Source: Arenimonas composti TR7-09 = DSM 18010 (lineage in GTDB: Bacteria > Pseudomonadota > Gammaproteobacteria > Xanthomonadales > Xanthomonadaceae). Taken from it: DNA of 64,000 nucleotides. The position numbers and the translations under genes were made by a program. The notes under the pieces are model-generated. The model was not told the origin of the DNA, did no database searches, and saw only the letters and a list, made by a program, of their open reading frames with translations. Shown piece after piece: positions 16,587 through 27,815 of the stretch (position 1 is its first letter; each line of letters starts with the position of its first letter). The stretch is from contig NZ_AUFF01000002.1 of assembly GCF_000426365.1 (NCBI RefSeq), forward strand, positions 433,836 to 497,835, written 5' to 3'.

Positions 16587-18206
16587 ATGAGCCCCGGGAC
16601 CCGGCAAGACGCGCGCGCCCGGACACCGGCCGGCACGCAGGCACTGGAACAGGCGCTGGCCTGTCACCGGGTGCCGGCCTTGCTGGCGGCGGCGCTGGCG
16701 CGGCCGCTGCCGCCGGACATGACGGTGCTGCTGCGGATCGTCGCCGGCGACGAGGCGCTCGCCGCCAGTTCGGCGCGGGCCTGCGGCGAGCCCGTCGAGA
16801 CGGTGGTCGAGGCGGCCTCGTTCTACATCCAGCAGCTGCAGTTCCTGCCGCAGGCCGACAGCTACCGGGTGCTCGGCGTCACCCCGGACGCGGCCGACGC
16901 GCGGATCAAGGAGCATTACCGCCTGCTGGTGCACTGGCTGCACCCGGACCGCAACCACGATGGCTGGGAGAGCGCCTACGCCGACCGGGTGAACCGGGCC
17001 TGGCAGGACCTGCGCACGCCGGCCCGCCGCCGCGCCTACGACGCCGAGCGCCAGCACCCGGCGCCGGCCTACGACTACCCGCCGCCGCCGTCGCCGGCGC
17101 CGCGGCTGCTGATGCTGCACGAGACGGCGCCGCCGGCGCCGGCCCGGCGCGGCCGCTACCTGCCGCAGATCGTGGTGTCGATGCTGGCGCTGGTGGCCGC
17201 CGGCATCCTCGGCATCATGTGGTACGGCCGCAACCTCGGGCAGGCGCGGCCGATCGCGCCGCCGGCGAGCATCGCCCCGGTGCCGGCGCCGGAGAACGCG
17301 GCGCTGGCGGCGCTGCAGGCTGGCGAGGCCGGCGGCATCGACCTCGCCGCGGTGACCGAAGCGGGCGAGGCCGAACTTTTCGCGGTCGCCGATCGCGTGG
17401 TGATCGCCCCCGTCGACCCGGCCCATCACGACGATGTGCCCGCGGCGGCGCCCGCGCCGCGCCATGCGAAGGACGACGGCATCGCCCTCCCGGCGCCGGC
17501 GCTCGCGGCCCCGGGGGCCGGTACCGAGCGGCTGCCGTCGCCAGCGCCGTCGCCAGCGCCGGCGCCGGCGCAGGCGCCGGTGCGCGTCGCCCCGGTCGCG
17601 GAGTCCGCGGCGGTGGCGGCCGCGCCGATGGCTCCTGCGGAGACGCCGCCGGCCCCGCGCCCGGTGGCCGTCGCGCCGGGGGCCAGCGCGCCCGCCCCGG
17701 CGCCCATCGCGGCGCCGGTCGCGGCGCCGCCCGTGGCTGCTGCGCCTGCCGTTGCCTCGCCGGTCGCTGCCTCGCCCTTCGCTGCCTCGCCCGTCGCTGC
17801 CGCGCCTGCCGCCACCGCGGCGCCGGCCCCGGCCGACGCCCTCGGCATCGACGACGCCCGCGCCCAGACCCTGATGCGCCAGTTCGAGGCCGCCTATGCC
17901 GCCGGCGACCTCGAACTGCTGATGTCGCTGTTCACCCGCGACGCCCGCAACAACCGCGGCGGCCGCGACGCCATCGCCGCCGACTACCGCGACCTGTTCG
18001 AGAACTCGCGCAAGCGCGAGCTGAGCCTGGTGCCGACCGCGCTGTTCCAGCGCCAGCACGGGGTCACCGTGCTCGCCCGCTACAACGTTTCGGTGCGCAA
18101 GCCGGGGCTGTGGCTGCCCGACCGCAGCTCCGGGGTCATCCGCTTCGAACTGGTGCTCGACGAGGGGCTCGTGAAGATCGCGCAGGTGCTGCATGAGGTC
18201 GACTGA
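16587..18206 (+). CDS. Membrane J-domain protein with NTF2-like C-terminus
   Basis: The 539-residue protein has an unusual domain order. A helical N-terminal region is followed by a J-domain (SYRVLGVTPDAADARIK near residue 92, with the HPD triplet in WLHPDRN near 119). A single transmembrane segment lies near residues 192-212. A proline/alanine-rich linker of about 200 residues comes next, then a C-terminal SnoaL/NTF2-like domain starting near DDARAQTLMRQFEAAYAAGD. The J-domain would recruit DnaK in the cytoplasm and the tail would face the periplasm. GAGGA precedes the ATG, and the gene overlaps its downstream neighbour by 14 bases. A role as an assembly or export chaperone for the polysaccharide machine is inference. 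Confidence 0.75.
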   Translation: MSPGTRQDARARTPAGTQALEQALACHRVPALLAAALARPLPPDMTVLLRIVAGDEALAASSARACGEPVETVVEAASFYIQQLQFLPQADSYRVLGVTPDAADARIKEHYRLLVHWLHPDRNHDGWESAYADRVNRAWQDLRTPARRRAYDAERQHPAPAYDYPPPPSPAPRLLMLHETAPPAPARRGRYLPQIVVSMLALVAAGILGIMWYGRNLGQARPIAPPASIAPVPAPENAALAALQAGEAGGIDLAAVTEAGEAELFAVADRVVIAPVDPAHHDDVPAAAPAPRHAKDDGIALPAPALAAPGAGTERLPSPAPSPAPAPAQAPVRVAPVAESAAVAAAPMAPAETPPAPRPVAVAPGASAPAPAPIAAPVAAPPVAAAPAVASPVAASPFAASPVAAAPAATAAPAPADALGIDDARAQTLMRQFEAAYAAGDLELLMSLFTRDARNNRGGRDAIAADYRDLFENSRKRELSLVPTALFQRQHGVTVLARYNVSVRKPGLWLPDRSSGVIRFELVLDEGLVKIAQVLHEVD

Positions 18207-19530
18207 GGGCAGCGTCCACGGCCGGCTGGCGCTGGCCGCGATCGCCGCAGTGCTGCTGTTCGCCGGCTGGCGGGTGCTGGCCCTGGGCATGGCCGACCAG
18301 CTCGCCGGCGTCGATCCGGCGCGGGCGCTGCAGTGGCGCGGCGACCACCCCGGCGCGAACCTGCGCCAGGCCGAGCGCCTGGCCGCCGCGACCGGCGCGG
18401 TTCCCGCGGCGGGCGAGGGCGCGGCCAGCGACGACGCCGATGCGGCCGTGGCACCGGCCGCCGCCGCTTCCGCGGTTGCGGATCCTGCTGCCGCGGCAAC
18501 CGCCGCCGAACACGCCCGCGAGGCCCTGCGCCGCGAGCCGCTGGACGGCCGGCCCTTCCGCGTCCTCGCCCAGCTGGCCGCCGCCGCCGGCGACCGTGAG
18601 CGCGCCGCCTTCCTCAATGCCCTGGCGATCCGGCGCACGCCGCGTGACCTGTCGGCCCAGGCCTGGCTGGTCGATTACCACCTGAGCCGCGGCGAAGTCG
18701 CGCCGGCCCTGGCCCGCGTCGATGCGCTGATGCGGGTGTCGCCGCCGCTGGTCGCGAAGCTGACGCCGCTGATGGCGCAGCTGGCGGCGGTGCCGGCGGC
18801 CCAGCAGGCGCTCGCCGAACTGCTCGGCCGGCAGCCGCCGTGGCGGCAGCGGGTGGTGATCGCGATCGCCCGCGACGCCGCCGACAGTCTCGCGGTCGCG
18901 CCGCTGATGGATGCCCTGCGCAACGGCCCCGGCGGCCTGTCCGACCTCGAACTGGGCGCGTGGACCGACCGCCTGGTGCGCGACGGCCAGATCGGCAAGG
19001 CCTACGTGACCTGGGCCTCGACCCTGCCGCCCGAGCACCTGCAGCGGCTGGGCAACGTCTACAACGGCAGCTTCGAATGGGCGCCGCGGCGCGGCGGCTT
19101 CGACTGGCGCTTCACCCGCATCGCCGGCGCCCGCATCGACCGCCTCGCGGTCACCGGCGCCGACGGGCAAGTCGCGCTGCGGGTCGCCTTCGAGGACCGC
19201 CGGGTGCCGTTCTCGCACGTGCGCCAGTTGCTGGCGCTGCCGCCGGGCAGTTACCGGCTGACCGGCCGCGCGCGCCCGCAGAACCTGCGCACCCAGCCCG
19301 GCCTGGTCTGGGAAGTCGCCTGCTTCAGCCGCCCGGGCACGCCGCTGGCGCGGACCGCGCCGCTGAAGGGTCACGGCGACTGGCGCAGCTTCGAGGTCGA
19401 CTTCGAGGTGCCGGCCAACGGCTGCGTCGGCCAGTGGCTGGTTCTGCGCCACCCGGCGCGCATCGCCGCCGAGCAGCGGATCGGCGGCCATGCCTGGTTC
19501 GACGACCTGCGCATCACCCGTGTCCGTTGA
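18193..19530 (+). CDS. TPR-like exported or membrane protein with jelly-roll C-terminus
   Basis: The function of this 445-residue protein is not recognised. An N-terminal hydrophobic segment (about residues 12-32) is followed by an alanine-rich helical part with TPR-like pairs, for example AREALRREPLDGRPFRVLAQ near residue 107. From about residue 290 (NVYNGSFEWAPRRGGFDW) the sequence changes to a beta-rich, carbohydrate-binding-like module ending in a DDLRI strand. This layout resembles periplasmic scaffolds found in exopolysaccharide operons. It overlaps the J-domain gene by 14 bases, so the two are probably made together. Confidence 0.65.
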   Translation: MRSTEGSVHGRLALAAIAAVLLFAGWRVLALGMADQLAGVDPARALQWRGDHPGANLRQAERLAAATGAVPAAGEGAASDDADAAVAPAAAASAVADPAAAATAAEHAREALRREPLDGRPFRVLAQLAAAAGDRERAAFLNALAIRRTPRDLSAQAWLVDYHLSRGEVAPALARVDALMRVSPPLVAKLTPLMAQLAAVPAAQQALAELLGRQPPWRQRVVIAIARDAADSLAVAPLMDALRNGPGGLSDLELGAWTDRLVRDGQIGKAYVTWASTLPPEHLQRLGNVYNGSFEWAPRRGGFDWRFTRIAGARIDRLAVTGADGQVALRVAFEDRRVPFSHVRQLLALPPGSYRLTGRARPQNLRTQPGLVWEVACFSRPGTPLARTAPLKGHGDWRSFEVDFEVPANGCVGQWLVLRHPARIAAEQRIGGHAWFDDLRITRVR

Positions 19531-19574
19531 TCCCCGCGAGCCGCGTAAGACTTTCACGCAGCGTGACGAACTGC

Positions 19575-19604
19575 TTGCTTCAAGCCCGGAAGCGGGGTTA
19601 TTCT
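19575..19604 (+). promoter_or_regulatory. Putative sigma70 promoter before the FecR-like gene
   Basis: TTGCTT at 19575-19580 is followed after 17-18 bases by TTATTC/TATTCT at 19598-19604, about 57 bases before the ATG at 19661. The spacing suits sigma70, but the -10 hexamer is only moderate. It would allow the small exported protein to be made separately from the upstream operon. Confidence 0.4.
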
Positions 19605-19660
19605 CGCGCCCAGTTTCGCCATCAACCATGAAACGGCCTCGAGCCGCCTGGAGACCGACC

Positions 19661-20104
19661 ATGACCAAGATCCATCGCGCCCTTGTCGCTGCCGCCCTGT
19701 TCGCAGCCGCCCCGGCGTTCGCCGCCGCGCCGCTCGCCTCGATCGACGGCATCGAGGGCACCGTGCTGGTCAAGGCCGGCGACGAGTTCGTCACCGCCAC
19801 CGACGCCCAGGCCCTGCAGGCCGGCGACCAGGTGATGCTGATGGAAGGCGCCAGCGCCCAGATCACCTTCAACGACGGCTGCGTCCTCGAAGCCCAGCCG
19901 GGTTCGATGATCGTCGTTCCGGAGCAGTCGACCTGCGCCGGCGCGCAGCTGGCGATGCAGCCGGTCGGCGCCCAGTTCGCCCAGGCGGTCGGTGAGGGTG
20001 GTGCCGGCGTCTCGGCGCTGACCCAGGCCCTGATCATCGGCGGCGTCGTCCTGACCGTCGGCTTCGTGGTCGAAGGCGACGACGACGAGCCGGTCAGCCC
20101 GTAA
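19661..20104 (+). CDS. Exported FecR-like small protein
   Basis: The ATG at 19661 has GGAG at 19650-19653 and gives 147 residues; an in-frame ATG at 19628 lacks such a site. A clear signal peptide (cleavage after AAPAFA) is followed by a FecR-like beta module: IDGIEGTVLVKAGDEF near residue 28, LQAGDQVMLMEGASAQITF near 50, then DGCVLEAQPG. A C-terminal hydrophobic helix (ALIIGGVVLTVGFVV) and an acidic tail follow. Related proteins with the same order occur in exopolysaccharide loci and are thought to sit at the periplasmic side of the membrane. It is followed at once by a strong terminator, so it may be highly expressed. Confidence 0.75.
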   Translation: MTKIHRALVAAALFAAAPAFAAAPLASIDGIEGTVLVKAGDEFVTATDAQALQAGDQVMLMEGASAQITFNDGCVLEAQPGSMIVVPEQSTCAGAQLAMQPVGAQFAQAVGEGGAGVSALTQALIIGGVVLTVGFVVEGDDDEPVSP

Positions 20105-20124
20105 GCGCTGATCGCCCGTCGAAG

Positions 20125-20153
20125 AAAAGGGCCGCTTTCGAGCGGCCCTTTTT
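20125..20153 (+). terminator. Rho-independent terminator with TTCG tetraloop
   Basis: A perfect 12-bp stem (AAAAGGGCCGCT / AGCGGCCCTTTT, 20125-20136 with 20141-20152) closes a TTCG tetraloop at 20137-20140 and ends in a T-run. It begins 20 bases after the FecR-like gene stop. It is the only textbook terminator I see within the polysaccharide locus. Confidence 0.9.
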
Positions 20154-20210
20154 CGTTGTGTCGTTTAGACTCGGCTCTCCCCCGCGACGCCGACTCTCCG
20201 TGAGGCACGG

Positions 20211-21587
20211 ATGCCAGCTGCCGACTCCCGAAATCTGCATGCGACGCTGAGCCTGCTGCTGTTGCTGGCCTGTCTCGTGCTGGGCGGCGGCCAGGGCACC
20301 CTCGGCGACACCTTCTGCCAGCTGCTGGCCCTGCTGCTGATCGGGGTGGTGGTCTGGCGCCATGTGCAGTCACCCGCCGCGCGCCTGCCGGCGATCGCGT
20401 GGCTGGTCGCGCCGCTGCTCGCCTTGCCGCTGCTGCAGCTGCTGCCGCTGCCCGAAGGCCTGTGGAACGCGGTGCCGGTGCGCGCCGCGCTCGGCGAGGA
20501 CCTCGCCGCCGCCGGTGTCGAGTCGCCGCTGCACCGGATCAGCCTGTCGCCGGTGGCGACCGAGCGTGCGCTGTACTGGCTGCTGCCGGCGGTCGCGCTG
20601 TACCTGGCGACGCTGCAGATGGACCAGCGCCGGCGCAATGCGCTGCTGATCGTGCTGGTCGCGGTGGCGGTGGTGTCGGTCGTGCTCGGCATCGCCCAGC
20701 TCGGCGCCGGCCCGGATTCGCTGCTGCGCCCGTACGCGATCACCAACGAGAGCGAGGCCGTCGGCCTGTTCGCCAACCGCAACCACTTCGCCGGCCTGCT
20801 CGCGGTCGCGCTGCCGGTGGTGGTGATCGGCACCGCCCTGCTGCGCGAGGCGCACATCGAGAGCGGCCGTTCGCGCGGCGGGGTCGACGTCGCGGTCGGC
20901 GCCGGCGTGGTGATCCTGCTGATCCTCGGCATCGCGATGGCGCGTTCGCGCGCCGGCCTGCTGATGGGGATGATCGCTTTCATCGCCAGCGGCATCGTCG
21001 TGACGATGCTGTCGCGCCAGCGCGGCGGCCGCCGCTGGCTGCTGCTGGCGATCGCTGCCGGCCTGGTGCTGAGCATCCAGTTCGCGCTGATCGGCATCCT
21101 GAAGCGGCTCGAACGCGATCCGCTCGACGACGCGCGTCTGCTCTACCTGCCGGCGGTGCTCGAAGTGGCCGACGAACACCTGCCCTGGGGCGCTGGCCTC
21201 GGCAGTTTCCGGCGCGCGTTCGAAGCCTCCGATCCCGCCTTCGGCAGCAGCTTCGTGAACCACGCCCACGACGACTACATCGAGCTCTGGCTCGACGGCG
21301 GCTGGCCCGCCGCGGCGGTGGTGCTGGTCTCGGCGGCCGGCGTCGTGGTCTGGCTGCTGCGCCGGCGCCGCCTGCTCGCGGCCGGTGAAGGCCGCGACCC
21401 GCGTGTGCGTGCACTGGCGCGTGCCGCCGGCATCAGCCTGCTGCTGCTCGGCGTGCATTCGCTGGTCGACTATCCGTTGCGCACGACGGCGATGCTGGCG
21501 ACCGCCGGCGTGCTCGCCGGCATCGCCCTGATGCCGCCGCGCCGGGGCAGGGAAGGGAATTCGCAAGGAGCGCCATCGCACACATGA
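20211..21587 (+). CDS. O-antigen ligase/polymerase family protein (Wzy/WaaL superfamily)
   Basis: The 458-residue multi-pass membrane protein has about 12 hydrophobic segments and a large loop between residues 290 and 360 containing [15 protein letters not shown]. The motif [13 protein letters not shown] near residue 187 and the dense membrane packing place it in the WzyC superfamily, which polymerises or ligates lipid-linked oligosaccharides at the periplasmic face. It begins about 55 bases after the terminator, so it needs its own promoter or read-through. A second, unrelated-looking polymerase lies at 32081. Polymerase and ligase cannot be told apart from sequence alone. Confidence 0.85.
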   Translation: MPAADSRNLHATLSLLLLLACLVLGGGQGTLGDTFCQLLALLLIGVVVWRHVQSPAARLPAIAWLVAPLLALPLLQLLPLPEGLWNAVPVRAALGEDLAAAGVESPLHRISLSPVATERALYWLLPAVALYLATLQMDQRRRNALLIVLVAVAVVSVVLGIAQLGAGPDSLLRPYAITNESEAVGLFANRNHFAGLLAVALPVVVIGTALLREAHIESGRSRGGVDVAVGAGVVILLILGIAMARSRAGLLMGMIAFIASGIVVTMLSRQRGGRRWLLLAIAAGLVLSIQFALIGILKRLERDPLDDARLLYLPAVLEVADEHLPWGAGLGSFRRAFEASDPAFGSSFVNHAHDDYIELWLDGGWPAAAVVLVSAAGVVVWLLRRRRLLAAGEGRDPRVRALARAAGISLLLLGVHSLVDYPLRTTAMLATAGVLAGIALMPPRRGREGNSQGAPSHT

Positions 21588-22591
21588 AAGTCCTCGTCAC
21601 CGGCAGTGCCGGGTTCATCGGTTCCCACGTCGCCCATGTCCTGCTCGACCGCGGCGACGACGTCATCGGGCTGGACAACCTCAACGACTACTACGACGTC
21701 GGCCTGAAACAGGCGCGGCTCGACCGCCTGCTCGCGCGGCCCGGCTACACGCACGTCGCCGGTGACCTCGCCGACAGGGCCACGGTCGAGCAGCTGTTCG
21801 CGAGCCACCGGCCGGAGCGGGTCGTGAACCTGGCCGCCCAGGCGGGCGTGCGCTACGCGGCGCAGAACCCGCACGTCTATGCGGCCAGCAACCTCACCGG
21901 CTTCCTGCACGTGCTCGAGGGCTGCCGCCACCACGGCGTCCAGCACCTGGTGTTCGCCAGCACCAGTTCGGTCTACGGCGGCAACACCGCGCTGCCGTTC
22001 AGCGAGCACCAGCCGACGGAACACCCGCTGACCTTCTACGCCGCGACCAAGAAGGCCAACGAGGCGATGGCGCACAGCTACGCCCACCTCTACGGCCTGC
22101 CGTGCACCGGCCTGCGCTTCTTCACCGTCTACGGGCCCTGGGGCCGGCCGGACATGGCCTTCTTCAGCTTCACCCGGGCGATCATCGAGGGGCGGCCGAT
22201 CCCGGTGTTCAACCACGGCCACCACACCCGCGACTTCACCTACGTCGACGACATCGTCGCCGGTGTCGTCGGCGCCCTCGACCGTCCGGCCGCGGCCGCT
22301 GCCGGCTGGCGCGGCGACGCGCCGGATCCGGCGACCAGCAGCGCGCCCTGGCGCATCTACAACATCGGTAATGCGCGCCCGGTGCAGCTGCTGCGGTACA
22401 TCGAGCTGCTCGAGAAAGCGATCGGCCGCAAGGCGGTGATGGAGCTGATGCCGATGCAGCCCGGCGACGTGCCCGACACCGCCGCCGACGTCACCGACCT
22501 GATGGCCGATACCGGCTATTCTCCGTCCACTCCGGTCGAAGTCGGCGTGCCGCGGTTCGTGCAGTGGTACCGCGACTATTACCGTGTCTGA
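21584..22591 (+). CDS. UDP-glucuronate 4-epimerase, copy 3
   Basis: This is the third paralogue, 335 residues, with GSAGFIG at 7-13, YAATK near 152 and [19 protein letters not shown]. It differs from copies 1 and 2 at several places where those two agree, such as [20 protein letters not shown] near the C-terminus, so it is the outlier. The ATG overlaps the ligase/polymerase stop. It closes the second module, directly before the wbp genes. UDP-GlcA itself must come from a UDP-glucose dehydrogenase outside the window. Confidence 0.92.
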   Translation: MKVLVTGSAGFIGSHVAHVLLDRGDDVIGLDNLNDYYDVGLKQARLDRLLARPGYTHVAGDLADRATVEQLFASHRPERVVNLAAQAGVRYAAQNPHVYAASNLTGFLHVLEGCRHHGVQHLVFASTSSVYGGNTALPFSEHQPTEHPLTFYAATKKANEAMAHSYAHLYGLPCTGLRFFTVYGPWGRPDMAFFSFTRAIIEGRPIPVFNHGHHTRDFTYVDDIVAGVVGALDRPAAAAAGWRGDAPDPATSSAPWRIYNIGNARPVQLLRYIELLEKAIGRKAVMELMPMQPGDVPDTAADVTDLMADTGYSPSTPVEVGVPRFVQWYRDYYRV

Positions 22592-22643
22592 AGAAAACAA
22601 CACAGCCGTCCACCGGCTTTCGCAGCAAACAGGGGATACACGC

Positions 22644-24903
<2,260 letters not shown>

Positions 24904-24904
24904 C

Positions 24905-25486
24905 GTGGCGCACTACCAGCATCCGAGCGCGATCGTCGACGACGGCGCGCAGATCGGCGAGGGCTCGCGGGTCTGGCACTTCGTGCACGTCTGCGGCGGT
25001 GCCCGCATCGGCGCCGGCGTCTCGCTCGGCCAGAACGTGTTCGTCGGCAACCGCGTGCTCATCGGCGACCGCTGCAAGATCCAGAACAACGTCTCGGTCT
25101 ACGACAACGTGACGCTCGAGGAGGGCGTGTTCTGCGGTCCGAGCATGGTGTTCACCAACGTCGTGAACCCGCGTGGCCTGATCGAGCGCAAGGACCAGTA
25201 CCGCGACACGCTGGTGAAGCGCGGCGCCACCCTCGGCGCCAACTGCACCATCGTCTGCGGCGTCACGATCGGCGAGTTCGCCTTCGTCGGCGCCGGCGCG
25301 GTGGTCAACCGCGACGTCTCGGCCTATGCCCTGGTGGTGGGCGTGCCGGCGCGCCAGGTCGCGTGGATGAGCGAGTTCGGCGAACGTCTCGACCTGCCGG
25401 TGCAGGGCGACGGCGAAACGGTTTGCCCGCACACCGGTGCCCGCTACGTGCTCGCCGGCGGCGTGCTGACCAGGCAGGAAGGCTGA
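24905..25486 (+). CDS. wbpD: UDP-GlcNAc(3NH2)A N-acetyltransferase (WbpD type)
   Basis: The 193-residue protein starts at GTG and consists almost wholly of left-handed beta-helix hexapeptide repeats ([20 protein letters not shown] near residue 36). The segment [19 protein letters not shown] near residue 82 is characteristic of the WbpD/WlbB group, which acetylates the 3-amino group introduced by WbpE using acetyl-CoA. The gene order B-D-E matches the reference pathway even though the reaction order is B-E-D. The stop overlaps the next start by one base. Confidence 0.92.
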   Translation: MAHYQHPSAIVDDGAQIGEGSRVWHFVHVCGGARIGAGVSLGQNVFVGNRVLIGDRCKIQNNVSVYDNVTLEEGVFCGPSMVFTNVVNPRGLIERKDQYRDTLVKRGATLGANCTIVCGVTIGEFAFVGAGAVVNRDVSAYALVVGVPARQVAWMSEFGERLDLPVQGDGETVCPHTGARYVLAGGVLTRQEG

Positions 25487-26583
25487 TGGACTTCATCGAT
25501 CTCGCCGCCCAGCAGGCGCGTATCCGCGACCGCATCGAGGCCGGTATCGCCGGCGTGCTCGCGCACGGCCAGTACATCCTCGGCCCGGAGGTCGCCGAGC
25601 TCGAGGGAAAGCTCGCCGCCTACACCGGCGCGCCGCACTGCATTACCGTCGCCAACGGGACCGACGCGCTGCAGATCGCGCTGATGGCGCTCGGCGTCGG
25701 CCCCGGCGACGAGGTGATCACGCCCTCGTTCACCTACATCGCCACCGCCGAGGCCGCGGCGCTGCTCGGCGCCCGGCCCGTCTACGTCGACGTCGACGCC
25801 GACAGCTACAACCTCGACCCGGCCCTGCTCGAGGCGGCGATCACGCCGCGCACGAAGGCGATCATCCCGGTGTCGCTGTACGGCCAGTGCGCGGACTACG
25901 ACGCGATCGACGCCATCGCCGCCCGCCACGGCATCCCGGTGATCGAGGACGCCGCGCAGAGCCTCGGCGCCAGCTATCGCGGCCGCCGTTCCTGCAACCT
26001 GACGACGATCGCCTGCGCCAGTTTCTTCCCGAGCAAGCCGCTGGGCTGCTACGGCGACGGCGGCGCGATCTTCACTGCGGACGAGGCGCTGGCGAAGGTG
26101 ATGCGGCAGATCGCCCGCCACGGCCAGGAACGCCGCTACCACCACGTCCGGGTCGGCGTGAACAGCCGGCTCGACACCCTGCAGGCGGCGATCCTGCTGC
26201 CCAAGCTCGAGATCCTCGACGACGAGATCGCCGCCCGCCAGCGCGTCGCCGACAGCTATGCCCGCCTGTTCGCCGAGGCCGGCGCCGGCGATTTCGTGCA
26301 GTTGCCGCAGCTCGCGCCGGGCAACGTCAGCGCCTGGGCGCAGTACACGATCCAGGTCGACGGCCGCGACGCCGTCGCCGCGCACCTGAAGCAGGCCGGC
26401 GTGCCGACCGCGGTGCATTATCCGGCGCCGCTGAACCGGCAGCCGGCGGTGGCCGATCCGGACGCGGTGGTGCCGGTCGGCGACCGCCTGGCGACGCGGG
26501 TGCTCAGCCTGCCGATGCATCCGTACCTGGACGAGGCCGCGCAGCGCCGCGTCGTCGAAGCCGTGGTGCAATGTCGTTCCTGA
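25486..26583 (+). CDS. wbpE: UDP-3-keto-GlcNAcA aminotransferase (WbpE type)
   Basis: The ATG at 25486 (TGATG junction) gives 365 residues, the usual length for WbpE. The N-terminus [20 protein letters not shown] is typical of the family. The PLP-lysine lies in ASFFPSKPLGCYGDGGAI near residue 185, with NGTDALQIALMALG near 62 and EDAAQSLGASYRG near 156. It transfers an amino group from glutamate to the C3 keto sugar made by WbpB, and releases the 2-oxoglutarate that WbpB uses to recycle its cofactor. The gene overlaps the flippase downstream by 13 bases. Confidence 0.93.
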   Translation: MDFIDLAAQQARIRDRIEAGIAGVLAHGQYILGPEVAELEGKLAAYTGAPHCITVANGTDALQIALMALGVGPGDEVITPSFTYIATAEAAALLGARPVYVDVDADSYNLDPALLEAAITPRTKAIIPVSLYGQCADYDAIDAIAARHGIPVIEDAAQSLGASYRGRRSCNLTTIACASFFPSKPLGCYGDGGAIFTADEALAKVMRQIARHGQERRYHHVRVGVNSRLDTLQAAILLPKLEILDDEIAARQRVADSYARLFAEAGAGDFVQLPQLAPGNVSAWAQYTIQVDGRDAVAAHLKQAGVPTAVHYPAPLNRQPAVADPDAVVPVGDRLATRVLSLPMHPYLDEAAQRRVVEAVVQCRS

Positions 26584-27815
26584 AGAACGCCGCGACGCTG
26601 TCGGTCGGCAACGCCGCCGCGCAGGCGATCAACTTCATCGGCATCGCGCTGCTGGCGCGCCTGTACACGCCGTCGCAGTTCGGTGCCTTCGCGATCGTGC
26701 TCGGCATCGCCACCGTCGGTGGCGTCGCCGCGCCCTGCCGCTACGACATGACGATCCTGCTGCCGCGCAGCGACCGGGTCGCGAACCTGGCGCTGTGGAC
26801 GGCGCTGAGCCTGGCGACCGCGATCTCGGTCGCACTTTCGCTGGTGATCCTCGGCACCTGGCTGGTCACCGGCAAGGCCTGGGCCGGCTTCTGGTGGGAG
26901 ATCGGCGCGATCACCCTCGGCATGGCCGCGCTGCAGACCTATGCGTTCAAGCGCAACCGCGAGAAGCGCTACAAGCACACGGTGCTCGTGCAGCTGGTGC
27001 GCGCCTTGGCGATCGTCGGCGTTTCGGCGGCGCTGTACCGCTTCGAGCACGGCCTGGTCTACGGCTTCCTCGCCGGCACGGCGATCGCGGTGGCGGCGAC
27101 GCTGGTGATCGAATACCAGGTGGAGGGGCGGCTGTTCCGCGCGTTCCCGCTGCACCGGATCGGCTTCTGGATGCGCCGGCACGACAAGTTCCTGAAGTTC
27201 TCGCTGCCGGCGGTGCTGACCAGTTCATTCTCGACCCAGCTGCCGGTGTTCCTGATCGCGACCTGGTTCGGCGTGCAGGCCGCCGGTTACTACTCGTTCG
27301 TCTACCGCACGCTGATGGCGCCCATCGTGCTCGCGTCCGGCTCGATCAACACGGTGTTCATCCAGAAGGTCACGCGCATGCTGGCCGAGCGCAAGCCGGT
27401 CGGGAAGCTCGTCGGCCGGCTGACCTCGAAGCTGGCGCTCGGCTCGCTGGCGGCGTCGGCGGTGATGGCGGGTTTCTGCCTGCTCGGTGGTTACGGACGG
27501 CTGTTCGGCCAGGAATGGGCGCCGCTGGACACCCTGGCCCTGTACCTGATGCCGGTGCTGCTGGTCGGTTTCGTGTCGCGCTGCCTGCCGGGCTTCGCGG
27601 TGATCGGCAGCAACGAGCTCGGCCTGGTCTACCAGGTGGCGCTGGTGATCGCGACCTTCCTGTCGATCTGGATCGCCCACCTGTTCTTCGACACCCTCGA
27701 GCCGATGTTCCTGATCTACTCGCTGGCCGCGTCGGCGATGTTCCTGGCGCAGATCGTGTCGATCAACACGATCGCGCGCCGGATGGACGCGAAACTGGAG
27801 GCCCGGCAGAAATGA
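26571..27815 (+). CDS. Wzx-type polysaccharide flippase, copy 2
   Basis: The 414-residue multi-pass protein has about 12 hydrophobic segments, starting with NAAAQAINFIGIALLARLY, which is the conserved opening of Wzx-type MOP flippases. It shows little similarity by eye to the flippase at 5928, so the locus carries two unrelated flippases. The ATG at 26571 lies inside the end of wbpE. It probably translocates the repeat unit containing the Wbp-derived sugar. The next gene overlaps by an ATGA junction. Confidence 0.88.
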   Translation: MSFLKNAATLSVGNAAAQAINFIGIALLARLYTPSQFGAFAIVLGIATVGGVAAPCRYDMTILLPRSDRVANLALWTALSLATAISVALSLVILGTWLVTGKAWAGFWWEIGAITLGMAALQTYAFKRNREKRYKHTVLVQLVRALAIVGVSAALYRFEHGLVYGFLAGTAIAVAATLVIEYQVEGRLFRAFPLHRIGFWMRRHDKFLKFSLPAVLTSSFSTQLPVFLIATWFGVQAAGYYSFVYRTLMAPIVLASGSINTVFIQKVTRMLAERKPVGKLVGRLTSKLALGSLAASAVMAGFCLLGGYGRLFGQEWAPLDTLALYLMPVLLVGFVSRCLPGFAVIGSNELGLVYQVALVIATFLSIWIAHLFFDTLEPMFLIYSLAASAMFLAQIVSINTIARRMDAKLEARQK

